Below, one piece after another: positions 1-11,843 of a DNA stretch of 60,000 nucleotides. The number at the start of each line of letters is the position of its first letter. The stretch's first letter is position 1. The stretch covers positions 213,151,744-213,211,743 of the forward strand of contig NC_081411.1 of NCBI RefSeq assembly GCF_030272615.1, read 5' to 3'. The stretch is from Cryptomeria japonica. Its lineage: Eukaryota; Streptophyta; Pinopsida; Cupressales; Cupressaceae. Under the pieces are notes generated by a model. The model worked only from the letters and a program-made list of their open reading frames with translations. It was not told the origin of the DNA and searched no databases. Made by a program: the position numbers and the translations under genes.

Positions 1-1159
1 TTTTCTATACTCACAAACTTACTCTTATCACTTGTCATATGATGAGAGAAACCACAGTCAATAACACATTCATCTTTCTCTTCAACTTTAGTAGCTAAAG
101 CTTTCTATTCAATAGTGCAACTAGTAGAATCAATAGTCACCAGATAATCTTCATTGATAGAAATGAACAACCACTCATCTCTTGAATATCCTTTCTTAGA
201 CTCATCATCTATCACACCTTCATCAATAGAAAAGTAACATCTCTTTTGATATTTAGGCTTATAGGGCTTAAAGGTTTCTTAGAAACTCTTTTTGGACACC
301 TTGAGACAAAATGTCTTATCTTATTGCATGAAAAACATTTAAGAGAGAACTTTCCTTCATACTTGCTAGCACCTTTAGGAAATCTTCTGGAAATTAGAGC
401 TTAAATATCTTCAAGCTCTCCAAGCTCTCTTTCATATTCTTCAAACTCTTTCATCTCCTTCTCATATCTGGATACTCTTGTTGAACTTTCTCTCGGATCA
501 TATTTCTGCTTCCCAAATATAGTAGCTTTAAATGTAGATTTTGATTTAGGAGGGGCTTCACCAAACTTGCTTAACTCAAAAGTAGCAAGCTTACCAATCA
601 ACATATCTCTAGTCACATATGTCATTGCCTGGATCTCTTCAATAGCAACAACCTTATGCTTGTAAGTAGGAGGAAAGGATCTCAATACTTTAGAAACAAT
701 CTCATATTCTTCCAATACTCCACCGACACATATGATGTTCAACACAAGCTCATTCACTTTCTACATAAAGGAGGTAATGTTCTCACCTTCCTCCATCTTC
801 AACATTTCATACTTTCCTTTCAAGCTCTGCAACTTAGCAACTTTCACATGGCTATCAACTTCATATAGAGTCTCTAGCTTCTTCCATATCTCATGAGCTG
901 TCTACAAATCCATCACATTAGTCATCTCAGAATCAGACAAGGCACTAAACAATGCTTCCTTAGCTCTAATATTGAATTTAACTTCCTTTATCTCATCTGA
1001 AATGGTAGGACCATTCTGAGGAGCATTGTACACATTCTTAGTAATCTTCCAATAGTCTTCTTTGATGCATCTCAAATAAAATTCCATTCAGTTCTTCCAG
1101 AGAGTGTAATTTGTTCCATCAAATCTCAGACTATCATTCTTAAACGAAAAGGTTGCCAT
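1..1159 (-). pseudogene. copia gag and start of protease (degenerate)
   Basis: The start ATG is at 1159 and opens with a typical copia gag N-terminus (MATFSFKNDSLRFDGTNYTL...), interrupted by a TGA just after the WKN at about 1090. The UBN2-type gag body follows in two open stretches (1087-902 and 757-401) separated by single stops. Near 330-290 there is one CCHC zinc knuckle (C-F-S-C-N-K-I-R-H-F-V-S-R-C) in which the usual glycine is Arg. At the left edge the aspartic-protease motif reads DCGFSHHMT, where copia elements normally have D-S-G-C-S-H-H-M, so the active-site triad is altered. Multiple stops and at least one frame change make this a pseudogene. Capsid, nucleocapsid and protease roles are inferred from the family. 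Confidence 0.85.
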
Positions 1160-1215
1160 CCCAGATCTCCTCAAATGGTCAAGCTTCTTTCAGAGGATCT
1201 ATATTTGATATCAAT

Positions 1216-2533
1216 TGTTGGCAACAATGCAACAAACAGAGAGGGGGGGCTGAATCAGTTTTCTCATAAACTCAACATAAGTCAAACATAAATTTAGATC
1301 GGATTACTAATAATGAAAACATAAACCATCATCACCACATCAATAATAGACATAGCACCAATATTTTTGACATGAAAAACTTGGTTAAGGGAAAAGCCAT
1401 GGTGGGAACTTACCCATAATGAGATAATACTCTGTTAGGAGTAAGTGTAAATATTACAATGGGGAATGCACATGCATTCAGGAACACTTCCTAGAGCTTA
1501 CTGCTCAAATACAAGAAGGGATACAACCCTGAGGAAGACTCACTATCTTACGAAGATTAGACAACAATCCATATTATATTAACTATGAAAATAGCATCTC
1601 CACATGCCTAGTTACAGTTATGGTTAAGCACATATACTCAAACTCTTCTCTTTCCACTTATTCACACTCTTTCACACTTGTCCTCTACTACTAAAAGATC
1701 AACTCAATGTTCACACACACATATACATCTCACAAATGAATAGTACACATATTTATACAAATCATCAACCTATATTTCAAGATCAGTTAAACCCTCAACA
1801 CAAATTACAAAATAATAACTTCACATGCTACAACAACACATGCAGATCAAAACAATGTCAGCTAAGATATAGTTTGGACCCAAACCACCACTACAACCAA
1901 GAAACAACACAAAAAATGATGCCTTGATCATCCAAAACACACTACAATCACCTAGAATGTTGCATAACATGAAGAACACTACTGGGTCAAGAAAATGATC
2001 AATAACACACAAAACAATCAATGCAAACCATCAACACGGATAGGACCCAATCTAGAAACATCCACAAGCAATGTGAATCACACTAGAAACAACCACAACA
2101 TAACCACTTACTAGAATCTCCACCATCATTATACCAAACCTCAATAACACATGCTGAACTAACTGACAAACTGAAAGATTCACTTATGGACTTCCAAATA
2201 ATGAACCATCTAAATTGAGGACACATATGAATGTCCCAAACACTATGCCGAATCTGCAAACCAAGATAATGAAATTCTAGAGCAATACAGAGCATAAAAT
2301 AGAATTTCAAATAACACGAACAACTGAATAACTAACCACAGTACCAAACTTCATAACTCTATCAAATCATCATGTGGATCACTCAAAATTTTGTTGGATT
2401 AACTAAACATGCATATCTCAGAACCCATTAAACCTTAATAGCTCAATTGCAACATACTGACCAAACCAACTCATTTAATCTGACTGCAATACTGTAATAC
2501 ATAGAAGAATATGTTGACATCAATGACAACACA
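1216..2533 (-). repeat. 5' LTR of the left-edge copia element
   Basis: On the minus strand it begins TGTGTTGTCATTGATG at 2533 and ends ...CAACA at 1216, next to the primer-binding site. About 1.3 kb long. Near the 3' end it holds the motif TTTTTCATGTCAAAA, common in plant LTR R/U5 regions. The boundaries are inferred from termini and PBS only, because the partner LTR is outside the window. Confidence 0.6.
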
Positions 2534-2587
2534 TCATTTCAGAAAACTTCTTAGCATTATCCAAAAAATTTGGATTTTATTGTAAAT

Positions 2588-2881
2588 GCACTAAAATGAT
2601 GGTCAAAAGCGCTATCTTATTCGTCGTATGTGCCATTTTAATTAATGAATGTGCCAAACTATTTTGTGTATGTGCTTTTATGAGAAGTACATGAGCCAAA
2701 TTGATTTGTAAAAGTGCCAATCTGAGTCATAAATGCACTATTCTTTGTTCTGTATGCATCATTTTATGTTTCATATGCACTACTCTGCATTGTAGATGCA
2801 CCAGAAGATTCTGTAAAGGTGTTTTTATAATGAATGAAAGCGCCCGAGTTTACTGTAAAAGTGTTGTTCTATCATTTCAAC
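2588..2881. repeat. exactly phased 21-bp minisatellite, 14 units
   Basis: Fourteen consecutive units, each exactly 21 bp, begin with G[TC][GA]C-like tetranucleotides (GTGCCA, GCACTA, GCGCTA, GCATCA and so on). The rest of each unit is strongly diverged. Total length is 294 bp with no indel between units. It lies just beyond the copia LTR. The flanking DNA shows no gene. Confidence 0.8.
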
Positions 2882-5800
2882 CTTTCTAGTTGATTTTCTG
2901 ATTTTGTGTCAAACAAGAGGCTTGATTTTGGGATTTATGTGATTCCCTGTGATGTTTCCAGTTTTGATTTATTTGGATTTGTGATTTTGATATATGATTT
3001 CATTATGTATTTTGAGAGAGATTGTTATATCTTGTAGTGAAATGTTGGAATTAAATTTTTGATGTACTAGTATGCTTTAGGATTATTGGTTTGATGGTTG
3101 AATTATTGTATGAGGTTGATGGTTATTGGCTTCATGGAATCAGATAAGAATTATGGTTTGAACAGTTTGGATATGGAAACTTTAAAATATTGTATCATGT
3201 GACTCTCTTGAGATGGTTTATTATTGATTTTTATACCCTTAGGTTTTAGGAACATGATAGGGGAAGTGGATTTCAAGTGAGTGCTGGGGCCAAGGGGCTA
3301 CTGGGAGATCACACTAGAAGTTTTGTTTAAGAAAGTGATAATCTTAATAATTGATTTAGGGGTTTGGGTAGCTTTCAAATTAAACAAGATACAAAAAATG
3401 TTTAGAGCCCCACTCATGGCCTAGAGCGCTAGTATAGTCTCAGGATGAGTTTGGGAAGCCCTTGTGGCATGACTATATTCCCTTGTCTTCATGAAAGGTT
3501 GAGTTGGTTCTGCATGGGTATCACTTGGGCACTAGCATCTAGAGAGACTACTAAGATAGACCTTGTTGATGTGCACTTGGGTCTAGAAACTACCAGGATA
3601 ACCCTTCTTGATATCATGTGATGACACTCTTCCTTATATGTGTCCTACTACCTTATCCTTGTTTTTGGATGGTAGCCTCTACTGATTTTGTGCTTTTTGG
3701 GTTGAGCCTTGCTTGTGCATTTTGTTTTATGTCTTATGTTGCTAGTTTTCAGTTGTGATTGTGTAAGTTTTACGTTCCTCATATGTTAGGCATTAGCATA
3801 TGTTTAGAGTGTGTGTGGGACCTTATGCTATTCTCTAGAGCATAGGGCGTGGACCTTTTTGATTCCACATGGCTGGGTGGTTTGATGCCTTCTTCCATTG
3901 GGATTTTCTTCATTGGATGTTCATGTGCATGATTGAGGATTGTTTATCTCTTCAGTTATTTGTGCTATGAATTCTCAGGGAAATTGTAATCTATGTAACT
4001 TGGATATTTATTCATGTAGTTAGAGATATGATTTCTTTTCAAAGTAGATGATGCATATTTGTATTGATCATCCTTGTATGAGATGTAACTATGTAAGGAC
4101 TTATGTGGTTTATTCTATTAAAGAATGGTTTTGATTACAATATAGAGTTGCTATGGAATACCTAGTTGTTGAGAATATTGGTTAGGAGCATTTAGAATTG
4201 ATGCATTAAAATGAACCTATTGTATTAGAAGTGTTAAATATTATAAATCATGAATAAGAGACAATGAGGTTAATGGTTACTTTCCTATATGCAAGAGATG
4301 AATGTATGTTAGGTGAGATAAAGGAAAATAATCTATTAGTGTTAGTTGATGTTGATCATATCTTAATGTTATGTTAAGTAATGATGTTGAGTTACCCTAG
4401 GGATTGTAATTTAAATGATATGGGTTAATTTTGCTTGTGAATTTATGTTTTATGAGATCATGTATGAGTATACTTAGAGATTATGTGTTGTAATACTTCC
4501 TTCTAAAAAAAATTCTCTATTTTCTAGTTAGTTGGTTAGTTTCTCTAGGGTATTCTTGGCGAGCATTACACTCTCTTCTTTTGGTGTGTAGTCTTTTTTA
4601 CTTGGAAGGATTTTCCCCATATAAATGATTTGTTCTTGTTCTTTTGTTACATCTTTCTATTTTATGATTCTGTAATGTCGAATCTATATGCATGTTGCTA
4701 AGCCTATTTGATATGGCAAGATCTAAAATTGCAATCTCTTTCCTCTAAGGTTTAATATGAGAAATAAACTATGCTTGATTTTGCTTTATGGAATGGTAGT
4801 ATGTGTTTGTATTGGATATTGGATGTGCATACTGATCTTAGACAATCATTCTTGGATACCTAATTTTCCTTCAATTTGGTAGCAAAGCTTTGTTTCAGGA
4901 TTTGTCTCTTGCATGTGCATTATGTGAGTTGCATGTACTCATATAGACTTGCATGTTTCTTGCATGTGCATTTTGTAAGTTTCATGTACTTGCATGGGCT
5001 TGTAGGTTATTTCATATGGGTAAGTGCACCAAGATGGTGTGCAAAAGGGGGGGGTATAAGTGGACACTTTTTTTTTCCCTAAAATCAGGTAAACCTGAAC
5101 TTGGAGGAGAAATTTGAGAGCCATCCACTCAAGCTACGAAGATACTCAAAGAACAAAGATTGTAGTAATCTGAATCTAGTTTCCAAAATAATTTTTTTCA
5201 AAATTGGATAAGATTAAGGGGGTCAAATCCTTCACGCATGAAAAATTGACCCTGATTTTTTGAAAAACATAACATAGTGTCTGACGTGCACATCAAAAAA
5301 GTCATACTTAGATTTAGTATTTTGACAAATCCTTTGGCAGAAAGATAGGTAAGGGTGAGCACTACAAGTTGTGTATTTTTTTGTAATGTTTTGTTGAGGA
5401 TTTGTTTTTAATGATTTTTCCAATCGAGCACATCCTGAAAATTAGGTAAATGTTCGTGCACGGAGCATAACTTGCACCAAAACAATAAAAAATACAATTT
5501 TATTTTTAAATTATAAAGAATCAAGTGCACTACAATAATATATAAACTTTTTAAAATATGGATAAGTAGATCAAAAGTTATTAAAAAAATGGTACACATA
5601 TATGTCTCTGAGAAGTATGGAGACACTGGTAAAAGAAATTCAAGAATAATATGTTATTGTTGTTCAAATTTAAAAAAAAAACATATGGTTAGAAAGTTGA
5701 GAAGATGGGTGAAAATATGGTGGCAATTTTAGAAATACCCAGTTGATGAAGTGTAAACTTGATGATGACAAAGTCGAGAAACCAAGTTGATAAAACAAAA

Positions 5801-5894
5801 CACATAAAAAATGAGGGAAATGGAGGGAAATGAAACTTCCAACTTGCAACTTTGTCATCCAAGCCTATTCACAAGTGAAAACAAACTAAAGCGC
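2882..5894. other. no gene recognised; old non-coding, probably decayed LTR-type DNA
   Basis: AT-rich sequence without a sustained frame. The stretch 3240-3900 has the look of LTR or leader sequence, but no paired copy was found in the window. At 4876-5082 a short frame repeats CATGT-rich text (GCATGTGCATT, GCATGTACT), which is simple-sequence-like and not a credible protein. Confidence 0.5.
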
Positions 5895-6008
5895 GTACGA
5901 GGTATTTTGAATATGAAGTGCGTACATGGTTCTAATAAAAAAAACCATGTAAGGGGTATTTTGAATATGAAGCACGTATGGGGTTTTAATAAAGAAAACC
6001 ATGTATGA
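5895..6008. repeat. short tandem repeat, about 54 bp x 2.1
   Basis: Two adjacent copies share the blocks GGTATTTTGAATATGAAG and AATAAA(A/G)AAAACCATGTA, followed by the start of a third copy. The copies differ by a few substitutions. No function can be seen. Confidence 0.7.
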
Positions 6009-6224
6009 GGTTCAAATTAATAAAGTTAGATTAGTAATTTCTCTTTGTATTTTATCTTTCTTATACTTTAAGTTATATTTTATGTATATATTGTCAGGAT
6101 GTTTGAGAGTGGTTTAACATCTCTAGGAGTCATAATGCAGATTCTAGATTTTAGGAGATCCTATAAATTTTCAGATTGACAAATTTCAGTAATTAGTAGG
6201 CTTGTATCATCATTCACTTGCTAT

Positions 6225-7110
6225 CTCTCTATATCACGCTATTTGTCTCCCCTAAGCTCTAGACCTGTCTATTTTCCCATCTCTCTCATCCTCTCTTCAC
6301 CTCTCTCTATCTCACTCTCTCCTCTCTCCCCAAGCTTTAGATATTATAATTTCTCGAACATAATCCAATTTCAGTAATCACTAAGCTCTTATTATCTACA
6401 TAATCTACCTACCTTTTTGCACCCCCCTTAAAATATTTATCTAAATACCTACATATATAGAGAGAGAGGTGAAAAGAGAAGGATAGAGAGATATAGATAG
6501 GTTAAATAGATAGAAGTGGAGGTGATATTTAGAGAGAGAGAGTATGAAGGGAAGGATGTAGAGAGTTAGGGGAGTTAAAAGTAGTGAGGGATGAAAAGAG
6601 TGGTAGGTAGAGAGAAGGAGAGGGATTTTTTAGTGTGTGAGATAAAGAAAAATAGATAGGGAAGGAAGGAGGGACGAAGTAAGAAAGACAAAAGTAGAGA
6701 GACCTACCTTCCTCGCTCTCTCTCACTTGAGATCTCTCTCTCCCCTTCTCTTTCCTTGAACCCCTCCCTTGCTCCATCTCTCTCACTTCAACTCTCTCTC
6801 AACCCCTCCCTTCTTCCCTCCATTTCTCTCACATGGGCTCTCTCTATCTCTAGTCTCTTCTTCTCTTTCCATCAACCTCTCTCCCTCAACCCTTCCCTTC
6901 CCCCACCCCTCTCTCTCACCTGGGCTCTTTCTCTAGTCTCATACTCATTTTCCATCCCTTCCCCCTTTCACTTAGTCTCTCTCTCTCTCTCTCAGGTATC
7001 TCTCTCTTAGGTTAGGCTTGGGAGGGAGAGAGGGAGAGAGAAGAGAGAGCATGGAGGGAGAGAGCGAAATAGAGGGTGAGATACTTGAGAGAGAAAGAGA
7101 AAGGGTGTTG
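6225..7110. repeat. alternating pyrimidine and purine microsatellite tracts
   Basis: Blocks of imperfect (CT)n and (GA)n alternate on the same strand: CT-rich at 6225-6350, GA-rich at 6455-6700, CT-rich at 6701-7015 and GA-rich at 7020-7110. Adjacent blocks are roughly complementary, so the region could fold into hairpins or H-DNA. The open frames here are low-complexity artefacts. Confidence 0.85.
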
Positions 7111-7260
7111 GCATGATTGGCATAATTAATGATGATGTTGATATATCGATATAAGGACTATTGGTGATGATACAGTTGATATGATAAGGAGAATGATGGC
7201 ATGGTGATGTATGACCTGTATAGATTGAGATATTGGTTGGTGACTTTGTGATTAGTTATT

Positions 7261-8330
7261 TGTGTTGTCATTGATGGAAACTATGGCAATTGTTTATTCT
7301 TGATTACTTTATCATCTAGGTTTATTGGTGTAACCTAACTAGTAATGGATTAAGTTGGTGAGATGAACTGTGTAGCTAACAAAAAACCTGACAAATAGGA
7401 CTTTAAGCAGTAAACATGAAATGATATTATACTTAAGCAATTGGTTCTGAAGATTGATGAGGAATTAGGTGTTGCGGTTTGAAACATTTATTTATATCAT
7501 TGTAACGAGTCTATGACCAGAACCGCATCATGTTTTGATAATTGGAAGTCATGTTTGTGATTTAATATTGTATTTTCAGTAGGGTTTAAGCAGGATTTTA
7601 TAACTGGTAACAAGATCTCTTAACCAGTGATGCTTTATGGCTTGGCGATGAATTTCATTATGTTCATAACTTGATGGTGACATGTCACAACTCATTTGAG
7701 AAATTAAAATACTGTTTTGGTGCGATTAAGGATGTAATTTCTTGGGAAACAACAAAGAGCATAGAAGAATGTTTTAAGGGTTTGACTTCTTATTAGATCG
7801 ACGTGCGGTGTTGTGTTATGATTATTCAATGGTTGAAATTGTCTTGATATTTGTTGTAATAATTTGTATGATGATTTGTAATGATCTATGATAATCTATG
7901 ATGTAAATTCATTTGAATCTTGATGTATCTAGGGTTTTGTAACCGACAAAGATGTAAAGTGTATTTAGGTTAGTCTTGATGAAGTTTATTATGTCGGTAA
8001 TCTAAGAAAAGAGTGTGTAGCTGAACCAAAGGTGTGTGTCTGCAATAGTGAAGTAAATTGGAGCTGAGGTGGATTTGAACAAGCAAGCAGGAAGTGTTAT
8101 TTCCAAATCATTCATATATTGTTCCCTAATAGTTGCAGCAGGTTCAAAATCCCTTAATCGGGTAGGTCCTAACATGCCTTGTTCATGTAAATCCCTTAAC
8201 CAGGTAGCTCAACAACTTGAGTTTAAATCATCCTGCGAGGTTACTTCTAATAGGACAAAGCTCCTAACAGAGATCATATTGTAAATCCCTTGACCAGGTG
8301 ACTAGGGATAACTTTAAGAAAGCACCCCCT
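7261..8330 (+). repeat. probable truncated copia-type LTR
   Basis: It starts TGTGTTGTCATTGATGG, matching the first bases of the copia LTR at 2533 (minus strand) and the start motif of other LTRs here. Near its distal end the motif AAATCCCTTAACCAGGTA occurs three times with variation (about 8150, 8190, 8283), a pattern typical of plant LTR R/U5. No PBS or coding DNA follows, so it is a solo or truncated remnant. Confidence 0.4.
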
Positions 8331-9270
8331 GGGCAAAAGTGTAAAACCCTAGTGAATCAGGTGTTATTTTGGGAGCAAAATTTTCAAATTGATGGCAAAA
8401 AAACATTTCAAAGTAGGAAAAAAAAAATTTGTATTGCTGATTTTTTTCTAGGATACGAAAAATTCCATAAAATTCTAGCGAATAATACCTTGTTCTATGG
8501 AAAAAATATATATTGTAGGAGGCGAATGTTTTTCATTTAAAGGAACAAACATATAAGTGTATTGGCAATTTTTATCCACTATTTGAAAATTATTTAATTT
8601 TTTTTGGCTAATATTTCGTTATTTATATAAAAATATGTATTTTATTGGCGATTTCATGAATTCATATTCATTAATAGATAAGGCACATCACATCACATCA
8701 CATTGAGTCCAGACTCTGCATGATTTATCAATGAGAGTGACCTCTTTGACATGTCACATATACCTAAAATTCATTAATGATTTTAAACCGTTTGATAATT
8801 GTAGATCAATAACTGATGTTTTATTTTGGCTCAAATTTTTGAAGAGAACCTAGTTCTCCAGAAAGTGCCCAAAATGGAATTGGATTCAATAGACATGTAT
8901 CAAATGTCATGGTTGATAATGTTGGTTATTTAATATATGTCTTGTCACTAACTGCAATCCACTCTATCCCCATGACTTCCAATATGGTATTTGGTACAGC
9001 TTTATGTTGTTTCTAATTTCACACACTAGTGCAATTATGGGAAAAATTTACAGAGATATTTGAAAGATTTAAATTTTTTAAAGGAATTAATACAATTATA
9101 GAAAGAATTATTACAATCAAGAGCTTCAGCTATTTATAGATGATCTTTGCTTCTTTCATCTTCAATTAGCCTTTGGTAGATAAATCATCGGAGCTAATGG
9201 TAGTTAAATTATGCCTTTGGTTTAGGTCTATAGGCTCAGGCTATATAATTTGGTATTCTAGTTTCTCAAG
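8331..9270. other. AT-rich intergenic stretch, no gene recognised
   Basis: Poly-A and poly-T runs and no sustained frame. At 8683-8703 there is a short CACATCA repeat. Nothing further can be supported. Confidence 0.5.
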
Positions 9271-9486
9271 ATGGACACTCCTATCCACTTGAGAATAATT
9301 TCTGCAGAGGACCAGAGGGCCTTTTTGGGTTCCATTAGAGACCCAACCCTCCAATCAGTCTATAAGGAGGTTGGGATGTTCACTAATGAGGTTGTAAGGA
9401 TGGTGCTGGGAAGAGAGTTTCTGTGTAATGAAAATAGATACCATGTTAACACAGATGTTACATCCCAGTTTTTGGCATCTCTTCTA

Positions 9487-11157
9487 TGTTGTCATTATGT
9501 TGTCATTGATGTTAACTGACATGGAATGGTCACTAATGAGTAAGTAGTGGTGACCGGTATGGGTGAAGTAAGTAATAATGTCAATCGGTAAGAAGGATGG
9601 AGTATGTAAGTAGACAGAAATAGTATATTACTGGTACACATGAAGTGCAACATCTATCGCTAAAGCAGGACCACCAGTGAGAAAGCAAATACGAAAAGAA
9701 GAATAGAGGGATGTGATCACCGATATATAGAAAGAAGTATAAAACAGTCAGTAAATGGACTTAGTGGATGAACCAGCATGTTTGATGGAAGGCCAAGTTG
9801 ATCCACCGATAGAGGAAATGTTAGCAGGTATGAAGGTCCACTGATGAAGTTAGGTTATACTAGTAAGGTGTGTTGAACCGATAGTGAGTCTTGGTCGGTG
9901 AAGGATGTCAAAATGACTTTGTAGTTTGAGGATAGGTGGATGTTGTCAAACATGATAGGTGGACATCAGGTGGAGAGGAAACAAAGGTTAGTGAAGTGTT
10001 CATCGATGTGATAGTTGACAAGAAAATTGACATTAATGAAGAACCCGCAAATCATGGGATGATGGCAAGATGTTGTGTCTCAAGGGAGACAGAGTGGCAA
10101 GGTGATTGAACTGACCTTGCAGGATGATCTGATCCTTGTACTCATTTGTTGAAGGAAACAACTAATCCATTAAAGGTGATTCATAGAGAAACACTGAAAA
10201 GCATGTTGTAGACATCTAAAAATATAAAACATGCATTGGAAGGCAAGGATATGGCAGTGTTGTTTGATATGATGTAGATCATCTTTCTAGAAAAGGAGAT
10301 CCAATTAGATCTGATACATATTGAGTTGGTAGGGGAAAACCCTAGCATGCTACCGTTTGAATGTTTCTTTTAGCGGGAATCCTCAAATATAAATATGTAA
10401 ACCTGAGACTTCAGTGAGTCATGTTGGATGCGTGTTGAGAGTAAGAAGAGAGATTGAGTAAGAAGAGAGACTATATGCCTGAGAGTTATTTCACAAAAAG
10501 ATAGAGTGTGAAGTTAGTAGACTAAATCGGTGAGAGGTTCTAACCAACAGAGATAGAGTAACTGGTAAACTGTTATAATCTTAACAGTCAAGGGTACTGG
10601 TAGATATTGAATGGTTAGGAAGGAATCCAAGTGTGATACTATGTAGAGTGAGGTTCTGAGAAAGATAAGAGAGGCATAGAGTAACTGGTAAGAGATCAAA
10701 GAGAGAAATCTGATAACTGGTAGTAGAAGGACTGGTGAAATAGAGGAAGGTGATAACTGATAGACATCAATTGATCAAGTGTTGCAAAATTCATTTGAAA
10801 CTAGGTGTCATTGCATTAAAATTGTATTTCATTGTATTACACTAATTTGGTGGTTGGTGCTCCTTGGGTTGCTTCCCTAAATCATTTGTAACCTATTGTT
10901 TCATTATGAGGTTGGATTGGAGTAGTAGACTCCAACAACATTTCTCATTGAGGTTTTTCCCATATAGGGTTTTCCTCATACATCTGGTGTTGTGGGTTAT
11001 GCATTTGTGTGTTTGACTCTTTTGATATCTTTTGATATCTTACTGATTTGATTTCTTAGTGTTTAGGTTGTTAACTAATACTCAAAGCTTGGTTTAAAGA
11101 GAATTTTTTTAGGAACCACTAATTCAGCCCCCTCTTAGTGGTACATTGTGTTTAACA
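9487..11157 (+). repeat. 5' LTR of copia element C
   Basis: About 1.67 kb, starting TGTTGTCATTATGTTGTC and ending GTGTTTAACA. From about 9640 onward it matches 11844-13340 base for base with scattered differences, including the shared 3' end (CCCCCTCTTAGTGGTACATT). The start was chosen because it yields the TTCTR duplication. An internal start at 9498 is also possible. Confidence 0.75.
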
Positions 11158-11158
11158 A

Positions 11159-11171
11159 TGGGTATTAAAGC
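11159..11171 (+). other. primer-binding site of element C
   Basis: TGGGTATTAAAGC, one base after the LTR, is a slightly decayed form of the copia initiator-Met PBS TGGTATCAGAGC. It fixes the plus orientation of the element. Confidence 0.7.
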
Positions 11172-11241
11172 CTAGGTTCCCAATTGATCAAAGCTTTCTC
11201 TAGCTTGGGTAGATTCTTGTCAAAGATCACAATAACATGAA

Positions 11242-11843
11242 ATGAGTTTGCCTCCTCAAAAGCCCCCATGTTTGATGGATCTAACTATGTCTTCTGGATT
11301 AGAAGAATGGAGACCTATCTTTCCTCTCTTGGTTTTGATGTGTCTATCAAGAATGGGTATATTGTCCCTAGTGTTCCTCCCATTGATATGGATGCTAAGG
11401 AGTATGAGAACAATGCAAAGGATAAATGTGCTATTCTGAGTAGGCTATCAGATAATGAGTTTGTCAAGGTCATGCACTGTGCATCCACCAAGGAGACTTG
11501 GGATAAATTGCATAGATTATTTGAGGGAGATGCCAAAGTCAAAGGAGCCAAGTTGCAATCACTATGAGGTCAACTTGAAGGCTTGAAGATGAAAGATGAA
11601 GAAAAGATTGTAGATTACCTTCATAGAGTAGATGAAACTGTTAACATCATCAAAGGAATTGGAGAGAAATTGTTGATGAAATTATTGTCAAAAAGGTACT
11701 TAGATATTTCACATCTAAGTATGATACTAAGGTTTTTTCCATAGAGGAAGCCAAGGATATGAAAACCCTCACAATGGATGAGTTATTTCACTCCTTAACT
11801 ACCTATGAAATGAGGACAACTGGTAAAACATCTTCAAGGAAAG
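11242..11843 (+). pseudogene. copia gag, N-terminal part (element C)
   Basis: Opens at ATG 11242 (MSLPPQKPP). One extra C in the C5 run near 11267 shifts the frame, after which MFDGSNYVFWIRRMETYL... continues as a standard copia gag with the UBN2-like motif ETWDKLHRLFEGDAKVKGAK. A TGA after LQSL (about 11565) and another frame change near 11680 follow. The last recognisable part is ...TTYEMRTTGKTSSRKDE at the junction with the second LTR. No zinc knuckle remains. Broken by deletion, frameshifts and a stop. Confidence 0.85.

Larger units (their letters stand above)
1..2533 (-). mobile_element. Ty1/copia LTR retrotransposon, 5' part, cut by window edge
   Basis: Read on the minus strand, the parts come in canonical copia order: an LTR (2533 to 1216), a degenerate initiator-Met-type primer-binding site just after it (1203-1214, GATATCAAATATAG in place of TGGTATCAGAGC), then gag and the start of protease. 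The element leaves the window at position 1, so the rest of pol and the 3' LTR are not visible. In-frame stops show it is inactive. Confidence 0.85.

Noticed and set aside
2701-2889. 62-codon Cys-rich frame
   Set aside because: It lies on the 21-bp array, and its regular Cys spacing reflects the repeat rather than a protein. Upstream units contain stops in the same phase.
11315-11551. 78-codon minus-strand frame
   Set aside because: Shadow of the copia gag on the plus strand.
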